Source: Diacronema lutheri (lineage: Eukaryota > Haptophyta > Pavlovophyceae > Pavlovales > Pavlovaceae). From it: 64,000 nt of DNA. The position numbers and the translations under genes are program-made. The DNA lies in contig JAGTXO010000002.1 of assembly GCA_019448385.1 (NCBI GenBank), positions 186,001-250,000 on the forward strand, in the 5' to 3' direction. The notes beneath the pieces are model-generated. The model was not told the origin of the DNA, searched no databases, and was given only the letters and a program-made list of their open reading frames with translations. Shown piece by piece: positions 17,365 to 26,560 of the stretch (position 1 is the first letter of the stretch; the number at the start of each line of letters is the position of its first letter).

Positions 17365-19024
17365 TCAGCTCGTTCGCGTGACACGCTTCGCGCGCAACAT
17401 GAGGCCCTCGGGCTTGTTCGTGAGGAAGAGCTCTGCGCGCGGGCTCTGCACGACCTCCCACTCGTACTCCGCGAGCAGCATCGGCACGACCGTGTGCAGC
17501 TCGGCAAGCGCGAGCGCCTGCCCGACGCAATTGCGCCGGCCGAGCGAGAACGGGTGCACGTCCGCGAGCCTGTCCGCGTCGGGCCCGCCCGCGAGCCAGC
17601 GCCTCGGCCGGAACTCGTTGGGCGCATCGCCGATGTGTGGCCTTCGAAAGAGGACGCCAAAGGGCACGACGACAATCGCGCCCTCCGGCAACACCGCCTT
17701 GCCGCCCGGCAGAGGCAGCGCCTGCTCGAGCTGGCGAACTGAACCGCCCGCCGCGACCGGGTTGAGGCGCATCGACTCCTTGATCACGGCGGCGAGCAGC
17801 GCGCTCTTGCTGCGCTCGGCGGGTGGCATCGCGTGCAGCTCGGCGCGCAGCTCCGCTTGGTCGTGCGCGTGGTGCGCCAAGTCGGACAGCACCCACGCGA
17901 CGGCGAGCGCGGTCGTGTCGTGGCCTGAGCGAGCGGGCAAATGCGCGCGCGAGGGCGCGCGAGCGTGAGGCGCGCCCGCGCACACCGCACCGATCGGACG
18001 TGGCGTGGCTCCGCGCACGACGTGCGCACCCGCGATGAGGAACATGAGGATCTCAGCGACGCGCTCCGCGTCCGAGCCGTACTTTGCATTCCCGTCGATG
18101 ATTGCGATGAGCGTGCCATTCATCTGCGCCTTGCGCCCATCGGGCAGCGAGCGGTACGCTTCGAGCATCTTGGCGCTGAAGGCGAGCAACCGCCTGGATG
18201 CGACGCGGTGCGCCCGGCCCTTCGCAAATGCCCACCAGAACGTCTCGGAGAAGGGAACCAGCGCGAAGACGCGGAAGCTGACCTCGAGCGCGACCTGCGT
18301 GTCGTGCAGCACGGCCTCGGCCTCGTCGCGCGCGAGCTGGTAGCCGAAGGCGGCGTCGCAGATGAACTGGATCGTCGTCAGCAGCAGCTCGTCGCACATC
18401 TTGAGTGGATGCCCGTTGGCGGCGGCGGGCGCGAGCGTTTCGTCCATCCAACGCGTGTAGCACTCGGCGCACGACACGTTCATCGCGTGGACGTGCGACG
18501 GGTGGAACGCCTTGGCCGTCGCTTTGCGCGCCCACTGCCACTTGGAGCCGGCCGAGTGGTCGCGCGCGGAGAAGATCTGCGCGCAGGACACAGGCAGGAG
18601 AGGGGTAGCCGTTGGGCGCGGCGTGCGCGTGCTCCAGCGCGAAGGCTGCACAACGCGGCCGGGGCGAGGGGGCGGCGCGCACTGTGGAGACGTTTCCCGC
18701 CACGCTCTCGCTCGCAGCGTACATGAAGAGCGGCTTGCTGTGGCTCGGGTTGTCGAGCACGGCGCGCGCGACTTTGGGCTCGACGACGACGATGAGCGGA
18801 CGGAGGAGCGGCATCGGCAAGCGGAAGATCGGCCCAACGCGTTCGGCGCACGCCGTGAGGAACTCGATCGAGTTTGGGCTCGTCATCGCCGCGACCGTCT
18901 CGAGCATGCTGCTCGGCGCCTTGGGCGGAAGGGGCGGAGCGGCCGGGCGGAGCACGCGGTAGACGAAGTACGCAGCGGCCGCAGCGGCCGGGATGGCGAT
19001 CAGGCCCGCCGCAGAGGCCGGCAT
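17365..19024 (-). CDS. cytochrome P450
   Basis: Exons 19024-18683, 18576-18030 and 17924-17365 (minus strand) give 482 residues, a normal P450 size. An N-terminal anchor (about residues 6-26) and a Pro-rich hinge (PPLPPKAP) suggest an endoplasmic reticulum or plastid-envelope enzyme. Splicing of the second intron restores the oxygen-binding I-helix AGHDTT, which strongly supports that junction. The other landmarks follow: KESMR (ExxR), RPRRW, and FSLGRRNCVG with the haem-thiolate cysteine. It would be a monooxygenase needing a reductase partner. Clan and substrate are not assignable; the plant CYP97/CYP711-like range is one option. Both introns start GTGCGC. Confidence 0.9.
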
Positions 19025-19242
19025 GACTTGCCGGCGCGACGACGTCTACACCGGGCCCGGGCGGCAACCCTCCGTTCGGCGCACCGCTTCCGAGCGTGAT
19101 CTCTGGACGACTATGGAATTGGACTGGGTTTTTTTTTGGGGAGGGGAGAGGGAAGCGTCAAGCGCTGTGCGGCCTGGCGGCTGTGCGCCTGTGCCCCGCG
19201 CCGGGGCCCGGCCACGGCCCACCCGGCCGGCGACTTTACAGG

Positions 19243-20365
19243 TCACTTTCGCAGCAGCTTGTTGAGCTCCTCGCGCTGCTCGAGCTCTCGCAGCTTGTAC
19301 CCGCTGATCAGCTGCCACACGAGCAGCTCGCGCATCTTGATGCCCGAGCTCTCGACGATCGTCGCGCCGCCGAGCACCGCGGTGTCGCGCGCGAGCACGG
19401 CCTCGATCAGCATCTGCATGCACTCGAGGACCTCGGGCGAGATGCCAGCCGACAGCTCCTGCACCTGCTCGCGCGGGAGCGTCTGCAGGTGGGCGAGCAG
19501 CGCGCGGCCCTGCCCTGCATCCTCCGCTCGCTTCTCCGCCGTGCGCGCGAGCGCCGACTTGAGGCGCGCAACCTCGTTGTGCAAGTCAGCCACGTAGGCG
19601 GCGGCGTCGACCTCGATCTTCGATCCCACGCCCAGGTCCACCGCGATCGTGCCGCTGACCGCCGGCAGGCCGCTCGGCGTCGGCGTGAGTTGCGACGGCG
19701 CCCTGCCGCTCTCGCCCGGCAGCAGGCGCGAGGCCTTGTCGAGCGAGTTCTTCAGGCTCAGCCGATATGCCGCGTTTTGGAACATGTAGCCCGTCATCTG
19801 CATCGAATACCTGTACGGTGCGCGGCGGATGGCGAGCAGTCCGGGCGAGGCGCGTCGGATGAGCGGGCGGGAGCGCCCGCGAGGTGAGACCCGACGGTGG
19901 GTGGCGCGTGGCGCGCGCGCACATGAGCGACGCGACGTTCTGGCTCGTCGCCGTGATCGTCGTCTCAAACTGCGCGCCGGGCAGGCCGCCAAACATCCCC
20001 ATGACGGTGCTCTTGATCGCCTGCTGTACCTCGGGCGGAGCCGTCTGCGCAAAGTTTTGCACGAGCTCGGGCGCGGTGATGTTGACGAGCTGGTCGTAGT
20101 ACCTGTTCTGTTTGACCGGCCGCTGCAGCTCGCCACCCTTCTCCTCCCTGTCGCCGTCGCCCCGCCCACTCGGGCTGCCAAACAGCTGGTCGAGGATGCC
20201 CATGCGAACGTAGAGCGCGCGCGGCGCAGGGCTAGAGCGCACCGCCGCGGCGGGCGCGCGGAGCACGGCGCGCGCGGCGACGATGCGGCTGCGTGGCGCC
20301 ACGAGCCGCGTGCGCACCGCCCCGGATGGCGCGAGCGCGAGCGCGAGCGCGACGAGCGGAGTCAT
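19243..20365 (-). CDS. DUF760 plastid protein
   Basis: Exons 20365-19923 and 19810-19243 (minus strand) give 336 residues. After a hydrophobic, Arg-rich leader comes a DUF760 domain: YYDQLVN...PELVQNFAQTAPPEVQQAIKSTVMGMFGGLP, then LMYSMQMTGYMFQNAAYRL. The second motif exists only after splicing, because its methionine codon is split AT|G. A second helical segment follows (about residues 200-330) with an EVARLKSALARTAEKR heptad-like stretch. Family members are known in plants as plastid or seed-maturation-like proteins of undefined activity. It is head-to-head with the POFUT-like gene, with 58 bp between start codons. Confidence 0.85.
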
Positions 20366-20423
20366 CAGCGCGCGCCGTCCACCGGGTCAGGGTGGGCACG
20401 CGTCCCGAAGCTTCTGCATCAGC

Positions 20424-21803
20424 ATGGCTGATGGTCGGTTGGTTCGCGTTCTACTCGTCTCACTCGGGTTGTCCGCCGCCTCCGACGGTCAGCGGTGCGC
20501 GTCGCCGGACGCGGACGACCCTCGGCAATGTGCGTTGCCGAACGCGGGCGAGGATGTCTCGCCGGACGGCGAGCGCTTCATCATCGCGTGGCCGTGCGAC
20601 CCGGGCGAGTGCCACATCTATTTCGGCCAGCAGCGCCGCGCGCTGCCCACAAATTTGAACGTCGCGCGCGCGACGAATCGCACGCTCGTGCTCGCGCCGT
20701 TCACGTGGTACGACGGGCAGGCGCAGAATTTTACCAACGCGTTCAAGCGCACCCCCAACGGCGTGCGCCCGCTCTTCACCCGCTTCTCCGAGCTCTTTGA
20801 CGTCGCGAGTCTGCGCGAGCCGCTCGTCGACGGCTCGCGCGTGCGCGTGCTCGAGCTGCACGAGTTCGTCACGCGCGAGGCGGCAGCCGGCAGGCGGCCG
20901 CTTGAGATCGAGCTCGCCGTCATGTCCAAAGGCATACCGTCGAGCCACGCACGCGACAGTCGGCCCGATCCGCAGCTCGACGCGCGCGTCATCGTGCCGT
21001 ACGCGTGCGCGCAGCCGCTCGAGGGCATCGCGCTCAACCTTTCGCACGGCGGCTCGGGCGAGCTGTGGGGCCTTCCGCGCGAGCACGTGGCGGTGCGCGA
21101 GCTTCGCTGCGGCTACGCCATGCTTGCCAAGGCGTGGGCCGACGCGGGCAGGCGGCCTGCAGCGTTTGGCGCACGCCTCGAGTCGGACGCGCTGTTTGGC
21201 GGCAAGCGACTCGTCGCGCTCCTCGGCGCCGGACACCAGCTGCACTCGCACGCGCTCGACGCGGCGGCGACCGAGCTCGCCGAGCGGCTGACGTACGCGC
21301 CACACCTCGTCGCCGAGGCCGAGCGCTTCGTGCGCGAGGCGCTCGCGCCGTCCGTTCGTGCCGCACGCGCCGCGCACGAGCTCGGCGCGCTCGGCGCGGG
21401 CGACGGCGGCGGCTACATCGCAGCGCACTGGCGCCACGGCGACTTTGTGCCATATGGCCACGCGGCCCAGCCCGACGTCGTGGCGCGCAACGTCGCGCAG
21501 GCGCGACGCAAGCTGCCCGGCGCCTGCCCGACGTGCCCGGTCTTTCTCGCGACCAACTGCCGTGACCGCGAGGCCGTCGCCGACTTGCGCGCGCAGCTCG
21601 CGCCGATGCCCACGATCACCTACGAGCCAGTGTTCGGGCCGGATGGCGACGCGTTCCGCTCCGAGGGCGCCCGGCTGAGCGTCGAGATGCTCGTCGCCGC
21701 GCGCGCTAGCGTCTTTGTGCGCAGCGGCCGGTCGGCGGTGTCGCACTTCGTTGATGTCGAGCGCAGGCGCCTTGGGTTGCCAGCGTCCGCGTCGGTGGTG
21801 TGA
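20424..21803 (+). CDS. GDP-fucose protein O-fucosyltransferase-like protein (POFUT1 type)
   Basis: 459 residues in one exon, starting with a signal peptide or anchor (RLVRVLLVSLGLSAA), so it should act in the secretory pathway. Residues about 40-110 (RFIIAWPCDPGECHIYFGQQRRALPTNL... and TLVLAPFTWYD) match the N-terminal donor-side block of POFUT1-type enzymes. A central YIAAHWRHGDF corresponds to the conserved HWRRGDF-like motif, with His in place of the second Arg. The terminal SVFVRSGRSAVSHFVDVERR resembles the late helix that holds GDP-fucose. The expected job is adding O-fucose to Ser/Thr of secreted proteins, but acceptor domains were not examined and the altered Arg is a caution. Its stop is only 7 bp from that of XPA. 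Confidence 0.75.
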   Translation: MADGRLVRVLLVSLGLSAASDGQRCASPDADDPRQCALPNAGEDVSPDGERFIIAWPCDPGECHIYFGQQRRALPTNLNVARATNRTLVLAPFTWYDGQAQNFTNAFKRTPNGVRPLFTRFSELFDVASLREPLVDGSRVRVLELHEFVTREAAAGRRPLEIELAVMSKGIPSSHARDSRPDPQLDARVIVPYACAQPLEGIALNLSHGGSGELWGLPREHVAVRELRCGYAMLAKAWADAGRRPAAFGARLESDALFGGKRLVALLGAGHQLHSHALDAAATELAERLTYAPHLVAEAERFVREALAPSVRAARAAHELGALGAGDGGGYIAAHWRHGDFVPYGHAAQPDVVARNVAQARRKLPGACPTCPVFLATNCRDREAVADLRAQLAPMPTITYEPVFGPDGDAFRSEGARLSVEMLVAARASVFVRSGRSAVSHFVDVERRRLGLPASASVV

Positions 21804-21810
21804 CTGACAC

Positions 21811-22662
21811 TCAGAGCTTTTCATACGTGCAGACGCACTGGCAGATGGTGCACGTGCGAGCGTAAATGTCGTTGTCCGCGTCGACGAGCTCCTCGCGCCC
21901 GTCGAACTGGTGTTCGTGCACGCCCGGCGCGCTGCCCGCGACTGCGCCGCGCGCGCGCTTGGCGGGCCCAGGATGCGCGTCTGCGGCGTGGCCCGGCACA
22001 TCAACGCCCTCCGTGGTCCGCCCACGGCCCTTTGCGACCGGGAGCAGCACGCGCGCGCCCGCGCGCTTGGCGCTCGCCACCTTCTTGGCGAGCTTGGCGT
22101 CGCCGCGTCTCGTGCGCTCGGCGAGGAGCGCCGCCTCCGAGCCCCACTCGCGCAGGGCCGCCGCGTCGACCTGCGAACGCAGGTAGAGGCGCATTGGGTT
22201 GTACGACTTTTTGTGCGGGTTGGGCACCTTGAGAGTCCCGATCGACTCGAGCATCCGGTCGGTGAGCAGCAGCTCGGACTTGCAGTACTTGTGCGTGACG
22301 AGCTTGTAGTCATTGGGGTTGAGCGCCCGGCACGGCTTGCACGCGGCGACGGCGAAGGCCTCGAAGAATGCACCACCTGTGCCCCTCCCGCAGTGGACGC
22401 ACGGCTGCGTCTCGCCATCCGCGGGGTCGGCGGACCGCGCGTGCAGCAGCCGGAGCCCCTCGCGCGCGCTTGCCGCCTCCGCGGCGGCCTCGGCCGCCTC
22501 AACGGCCGTGGCCCCGCGATCGTCGTCATCGTCGTCGTCGTCGTCAATGGGGCAAGGTGGCCCATCGGGACCTCGACCGCTCATGTCTAGGCCCGCCGTG
22601 AGCGACATCTCCTCCTCGTCGTGCAACAGCTCCGCCAGTTCCGCATCGTCCAGCGCCGCCAT
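21811..22662 (-). CDS. XPA: XPA-like nucleotide excision repair protein
   Basis: 283 residues, the usual XPA size. Acidic Asp run at residues 40-48, then the zinc finger C88-x2-C91 ... C108-x2-C111. After it come YKLVTHKYCKSELLL, LKVPNPHKKSYNPMRLYLRSQV and ALREWGSEAALLAERTRR, all diagnostic of the XPA minimal DNA-binding domain. The C-terminal part is divergent and carries an extra Cys group (CTICQCVC) near the end, where TFIIH contacts map in animals. The protein would verify damage and position nucleases in nuclear excision repair. Its ATG lies only 18 bp from the divergent ATG of SRPRB, and its stop 7 bp from a convergent stop, so its UTRs must overlap neighbours. Confidence 0.93.
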   Translation of the reverse strand: MAALDDAELAELLHDEEEMSLTAGLDMSGRGPDGPPCPIDDDDDDDDDRGATAVEAAEAAAEAASAREGLRLLHARSADPADGETQPCVHCGRGTGGAFFEAFAVAACKPCRALNPNDYKLVTHKYCKSELLLTDRMLESIGTLKVPNPHKKSYNPMRLYLRSQVDAAALREWGSEAALLAERTRRGDAKLAKKVASAKRAGARVLLPVAKGRGRTTEGVDVPGHAADAHPGPAKRARGAVAGSAPGVHEHQFDGREELVDADNDIYARTCTICQCVCTYEKL

Positions 22663-22680
22663 GAGTTTTTCATCAGTGGC
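22663..22680. promoter_or_regulatory. 18-bp gap between divergent start codons (XPA/SRPRB)
   Basis: The two ATGs are 18 bp apart, so both core promoters must lie inside the opposite gene's coding or transcribed region, or the transcripts overlap 5' to 5'. No TATA-like element is present. Confidence 0.4.
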
Positions 22681-23582
22681 ATGTGGACGCTTATCGCCGC
22701 GCTGCTCGGCGCGGCGCTGCTACTCGCCGTCCTCTTCGCGCTGCGGGGGGGCTCGGCGAAGCGCGGGAGCACCGTCCTGCTCGTGGGGCCGAGCGGTGGG
22801 GGCAAAACGGCCATGTTTTTGCAGATGCGCGACGCGCGCGACATCCCGACGCACATGTCGATGGCGCCCAACGAGGACGCGTTCGCCCTCAAGGGCGCCG
22901 GGGCGCCGGCGGCGCCAGTGCACGTCGTCGACTGCCCGGGCGCGCCGCAGCTCCAGTCGCAAATGCTGGCCAAGCTTGCCAAAGCTGGTGTGGTCGTGTG
23001 CGTGCTGGACGCATCCGACCCGCTCGTGCACGCCAAGCAGGCGGCGAGCGTCCTCTACGAGATCTTCACGTCGGACGCGATGCGGCGGCTACGCGTGCCG
23101 GTGCTCGTTGCATGTAACAAGTCGGACTCGGCGAAGGCGATGCGCGCCGTCCAGCTCCGCGGCCTCGTCGAGAAGGAGATCGACCGCATCCAGCACTCGC
23201 GCTCGTCGATGCAGGACCTGTCCGACAAGACGCACGGCTCGCGCATCAGCGCCGAGGGGGTGCCCTTCACCTTCAAGGAGGTGCGCGCCTCGCCGCGGCT
23301 GGCACGCGCCAACGCCAGCGTCCACCGCCCGCGTGGCAAGCCATGCGCAGCAGCTCGGGCCCGCGGCGCCCGCCTTTTCGCGCGGCGAGCGTGCCCGTGG
23401 CCACACGCCGCTGCTCACGCCACGCACGCCATCCTGCCCTGTGCCCCCTTCGTCGCCGCCATTTCCGCGGCTGCGACGATCAGGCACCCTCTGACGAGGT
23501 TGAGCTTGCCGACTGCTGCGCCAAAAAGCCCGGGCTCGAGCCGATCGCAAGCTTCATCAGCAAGCACCTCAGGCTCGCATGA
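22681..23582 (+). CDS. SRPRB: signal recognition particle receptor beta subunit
   Basis: Exons 22681-23280 and 23484-23582 give 232 residues; the intron is 203 nt (GTGCGC...ATCAG). One N-terminal membrane span (residues 2-22) anchors a small GTPase: P-loop GPSGGGKT (residues 36-43), switch-2-like DCPG, NKSD for guanine, then FTFKE, which in SRPRB leads into the last strand. The final exon gives a short C-terminal helix ending in SFISKHL. It tethers SRP receptor alpha to the ER membrane during co-translational targeting. The acceptor was chosen because it keeps the frame and the family's ending; nearby alternatives cannot be excluded. Confidence 0.88.
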
Positions 23583-23682
23583 GGCCGTGCGATGCGCGGG
23601 GTTGAGAGTGGGAGACGCGCCGTTGCAAAGGCGTGCGATGCGCGGGGACGCGCCAGGGTTAGCGCACGGCCGCCAGAAGGGG

Positions 23683-23770
23683 TGTCACTTCACAAGTCAC
23701 AACCCAGCGAGTCGCTGTGGCTGAGTCCCGCCAGATGTCACTTCACAAGTCACAACACAGCGAGTCGCTG
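23683..23770. repeat. 35-bp direct repeat upstream of the DUF1995 gene
   Basis: TGTCACTTCACAAGTCACAA... occurs at 23683-23717 and 23736-23770, with one mismatch and an 18-bp spacer; the second copy ends 10 bp before the ATG at 23781. A shorter pair (GTGCGATGCGCGGGG) lies at about 23588 and 23634. These may be promoter elements or a small tandem duplication of the 5' region. Confidence 0.8.
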
Positions 23771-23780
23771 CCATCGCACG

Positions 23781-24722
23781 ATGGCGAGCCCGTTGTTCGC
23801 TCTCTTCGCCTTGGCGACCAGCAGCACTCGGTTGGCGATGCTCCCGCCGGGCATCAACCCATTCGCGCGCGGGGACGCGGGCGCATCAATGGCCCGCGCG
23901 CGCGTCCTGGCCGACGTCTCGGCGGCGATCACGCGCGCGAGACAAGCTGGCGTTTCGCTCATGGAGGTCGAGTTCCCCGCGCAAGCGCTGATCGGCAAGA
24001 CGCAGTTTGACGACTTCTCCAACATCGAGATGCTCAACGCCAACCGCGATTTCGCGTTTGAGCTCGTTCCGCTCTTGGGCCTTGGCGGGGAGCTGCTCGT
24101 CTGCCTGCTGGACGAAGCCGAGTGCAAGCTCGCACTCGAGGCGTACCCGGGCTCGGCGTATGCGTCCGCGTCAGCGATGCCCCTCTCCGCGGCGGCGCTG
24201 CTGTACAGCGGGCGCCAGGCTGGCAACTCGTGGCTGGACAGCGCGCTCTCCGCCTTCATGCCCAAGGCAGAAGCGGCGGCAACCGGCGCGAGCGGCGTGC
24301 CGCCAAAGGCGCTGCGCCTCGTCGTGCAGCCGTGCGAAGAGGGGCGCGTCGACGACTGGCTCAACATGGAGCTGCTCAACGAGGGCGCTGGTCAAGGCGT
24401 GCCGATCGTCTGTCTCAACGGCTACCTTGACAAGCAGCGAAGCGGGTACTACCCCAAGTGGCAATTTCCCGACGTGACGCGGTGCGGCGCCGAGTTCCTC
24501 GCGCGCTTCGACCCTGTGTACTTTCTCAAGCCGATGCAGGTCAAGGGGCGCGTCGGCTGGATCCTCCGTGTGCATGGCGAGCCGTGGCAGCTCTTTGCGC
24601 AGGAGCGCGAGCGCGCCGTGCTGCTGCAGACCTTTGATTCGCGGCCGTCCTACGACGAGGCGCGCGATTGCTTGCTTCGCGCCGGCAGTGCGTCGGCGGC
24701 GAGCACGGCAGGGCCAGGGTGA
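23781..24722 (+). CDS. DUF1995 plastid protein (LPA3-like)
   Basis: 313 residues in one exon. The start at 23781 gives a hydrophobic leader (MASPLFALFALATSSTRLA) compatible with plastid or ER entry. The body fits the DUF1995 family: VSLMEVEFPAQALIGKTQFDDFSNIEMLNANRDFAFELV near the start, VVQPCEEGRVDDWLNMELL in the middle, and VYFLKPMQVKGRVGWILRVHGEPWQLF near the end. Characterised plant members (LPA3) help assemble photosystem II. Upstream in-frame codons are open but repeat-derived, so I do not extend the gene. Its stop is 21 bp from the convergent metallophosphoesterase stop. Confidence 0.82.
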   Translation: MASPLFALFALATSSTRLAMLPPGINPFARGDAGASMARARVLADVSAAITRARQAGVSLMEVEFPAQALIGKTQFDDFSNIEMLNANRDFAFELVPLLGLGGELLVCLLDEAECKLALEAYPGSAYASASAMPLSAAALLYSGRQAGNSWLDSALSAFMPKAEAAATGASGVPPKALRLVVQPCEEGRVDDWLNMELLNEGAGQGVPIVCLNGYLDKQRSGYYPKWQFPDVTRCGAEFLARFDPVYFLKPMQVKGRVGWILRVHGEPWQLFAQERERAVLLQTFDSRPSYDEARDCLLRAGSASAASTAGPG

Positions 24723-24743
24723 AATTTTTTTGGGGGGTTTCTT

Positions 24744-25975
24744 TCAGGCGCTGTTGCTGGCCGAGTCGCGCGCGCGGTACCGAGGCTGCTGCTCGAGCCA
24801 CTCGCGCGCGAGCTTCTCTCGCGCCTTCTCGGCCTGCCGCACGCGCTTGTTGCGCTGAAGTCGGCGCCAATACGAGCCGTCGTCGTTCGGGTGCACGACC
24901 TCAATGATCGGCTCCTCGCCCGCGCGCTCGTCGACGAGGATCACGGCCTTGCCCTCGTTCACCACCACGACCTGCCGGCCGTGGAGGCGGTCCTTCTGCA
25001 CGACGATCCCGAGCGGCGAGAGCGTCTCCGCGTCGTACTCGACGAGCTGGCCGTCATGCACGCCGAGGGTCTTGCCGTCTGCCATGTGCCACCAGCAGAT
25101 CGACTCTGGCGACGACTCGGTGCACGCCACTTGCCCGCTCGGCGCGGCGAGGTAGCAGCCGTCCGCGTCCTGCGGCGTGTACGCGGAGAACCAGTCCGCG
25201 TGGTCGTAGTCGTCGCTGCCGTGCGCCATGCGCAGCCGGCCATCAGCGAAGTCCACCTCGGCGTCGAGCCGGGTGAGCGCCTTGTTGGTGAGCGGGTCGC
25301 GCAGGTGGTGGTTCACCGTGTACATGCGCAGCCCGTTCGAGTCGCCCTGCACGAGCCGCGTCTGCCGGCGCGAGTCGCGCGTCGACTTTGGGCCGACCAC
25401 ACCCACCTGCGCAAACGTGCAGCCGTCTACCTGCGTGAGCGAATCCTCAAAGTCGTGGCTCAGGTGGAAGTGGCCCGAGCACCAGAGCTTCAGCTGCGGG
25501 TGCGCGCGCACGAGCTTGAGGAAGGCGCGCGACTGCGCGGGCGTGCCGCAGTGGTTGAGCCACGCGCAGCCGTTCCGAATGTGCACGCCCTGCAGCACGC
25601 GCAGGCCGCAGCCGAGCGGCGGCGCGTGCGAGAAGACGAGGACGCGCCAACCGTCGGCGGCCGGGTGCGACTCGAGGGTGCGCTCGAACCACGCGATCTG
25701 CTCGTCGCTGATGTGCACCTCGTGCGACGAGAAAGGGGACTCGCGGAAGCGCGTCGTCGAGAGCCCGACGAGCAGCGTCCTGCGCGCAACCTGCCGCGAC
25801 CAGTACGGCACTTCGAGGCCAAAGCAGTTGAGCCACGCCTGCAGGTTGGACGCATCGGTGTCGAACTCATCAAGCCCCTCCAAATCGTCTGCGCGGCCCA
25901 AACCCGCCGCGCGGTGCGGTGGACGAGCGGCGCGTGCGCCGCGCGGTGAGGCCGCGGGCGACTGCCGACTGTGCA

Positions 25976-26006
<31 letters not shown>

Positions 26007-26531
26007 GCCACCGCCTCCGCCGCGGCACGCACGGTTGCCGGTGACGATGTTGAGCGGCAAGGATCCAAAGCCATCAAAGAAGGCCTTCGCGTCGGCAAAG
26101 CACTTGGTCGTGCCCGCGTCACCCGGCTCGTGCCGGATGTCCTTGCGGCCGAGGTCGCCCAGGGAGACGAGTTGCGCGTCAAGCAGCTCGCCCTCGCGCG
26201 CCGCGTCGAGGAGGAGCTCAAGCTCGGCAACGTCGAGCTCGCCGGCGGGCTGCTGGCGCAGGCGCTTCACCTTCTCCACGTCGAGCAACGAGAGCTCGCG
26301 CAGCGCCGCGAGGCAGTCCTCGCGCGCCTGCTCGTGCGCCGTCATGTCGTCCTCGAGGTGCAGGTCGCCGAGCACGACGAGCGAGAACGAATCGCGCGCA
26401 ACAGACATGCGCACGGCTGCTGAGCCCGCAATCGCGGGGAGCGGCCTACCGAGGCGCGCCCGCACCCCTACGATCGCGTGCGCGCTGGCGACAGACGCGA
26501 CAAACGCAATAGAAATCATGGCGAGCGCCAT
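24744..26531 (-). CDS. calcineurin-like metallophosphoesterase
   Basis: Exons 26531-26033 and 25888-24744 (minus strand) give 547 residues. A signal-peptide-like start (MALAMISIAFVASVASAHA) precedes the phosphoesterase core: GDLHLED, VSLGDLGRKD, GNHD, SHAPP and GHFHLSHDF supply the dinuclear metal ligands. The GNHD motif exists only after removing a 144-nt intron that splits the His codon (C|AC), good proof of splicing. That intron holds a 21-nt C run plus nine A on the + strand. The C-terminal half (about residues 380-547) is an extra domain found in plastid members of this group. Substrate unknown. It ends 21 bp from the convergent DUF1995 gene and starts 29 bp from the divergent DCC1 gene. 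Confidence 0.88.
25977..26006. repeat. intronic homopolymers C21 then A9
   Basis: C run 25977-25997 followed directly by A run 25998-26006 (+ strand), inside the intron of the metallophosphoesterase gene. The sense RNA therefore carries U9G21, a possible RNA quadruplex. Confidence 0.9.
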
Positions 26532-26560
26532 TCTGTGGGGCCGCGAACGGAACAGTCGAA
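26532..26560. promoter_or_regulatory. 29-bp gap between divergent start codons
   Basis: The gap holds only GGGGCCGCGAACGG-like sequence and GTCGAA next to the DCC1 ATG. No room for two separate promoters; shared or overlapping transcription start sites are required if both starts are right. Confidence 0.4.
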
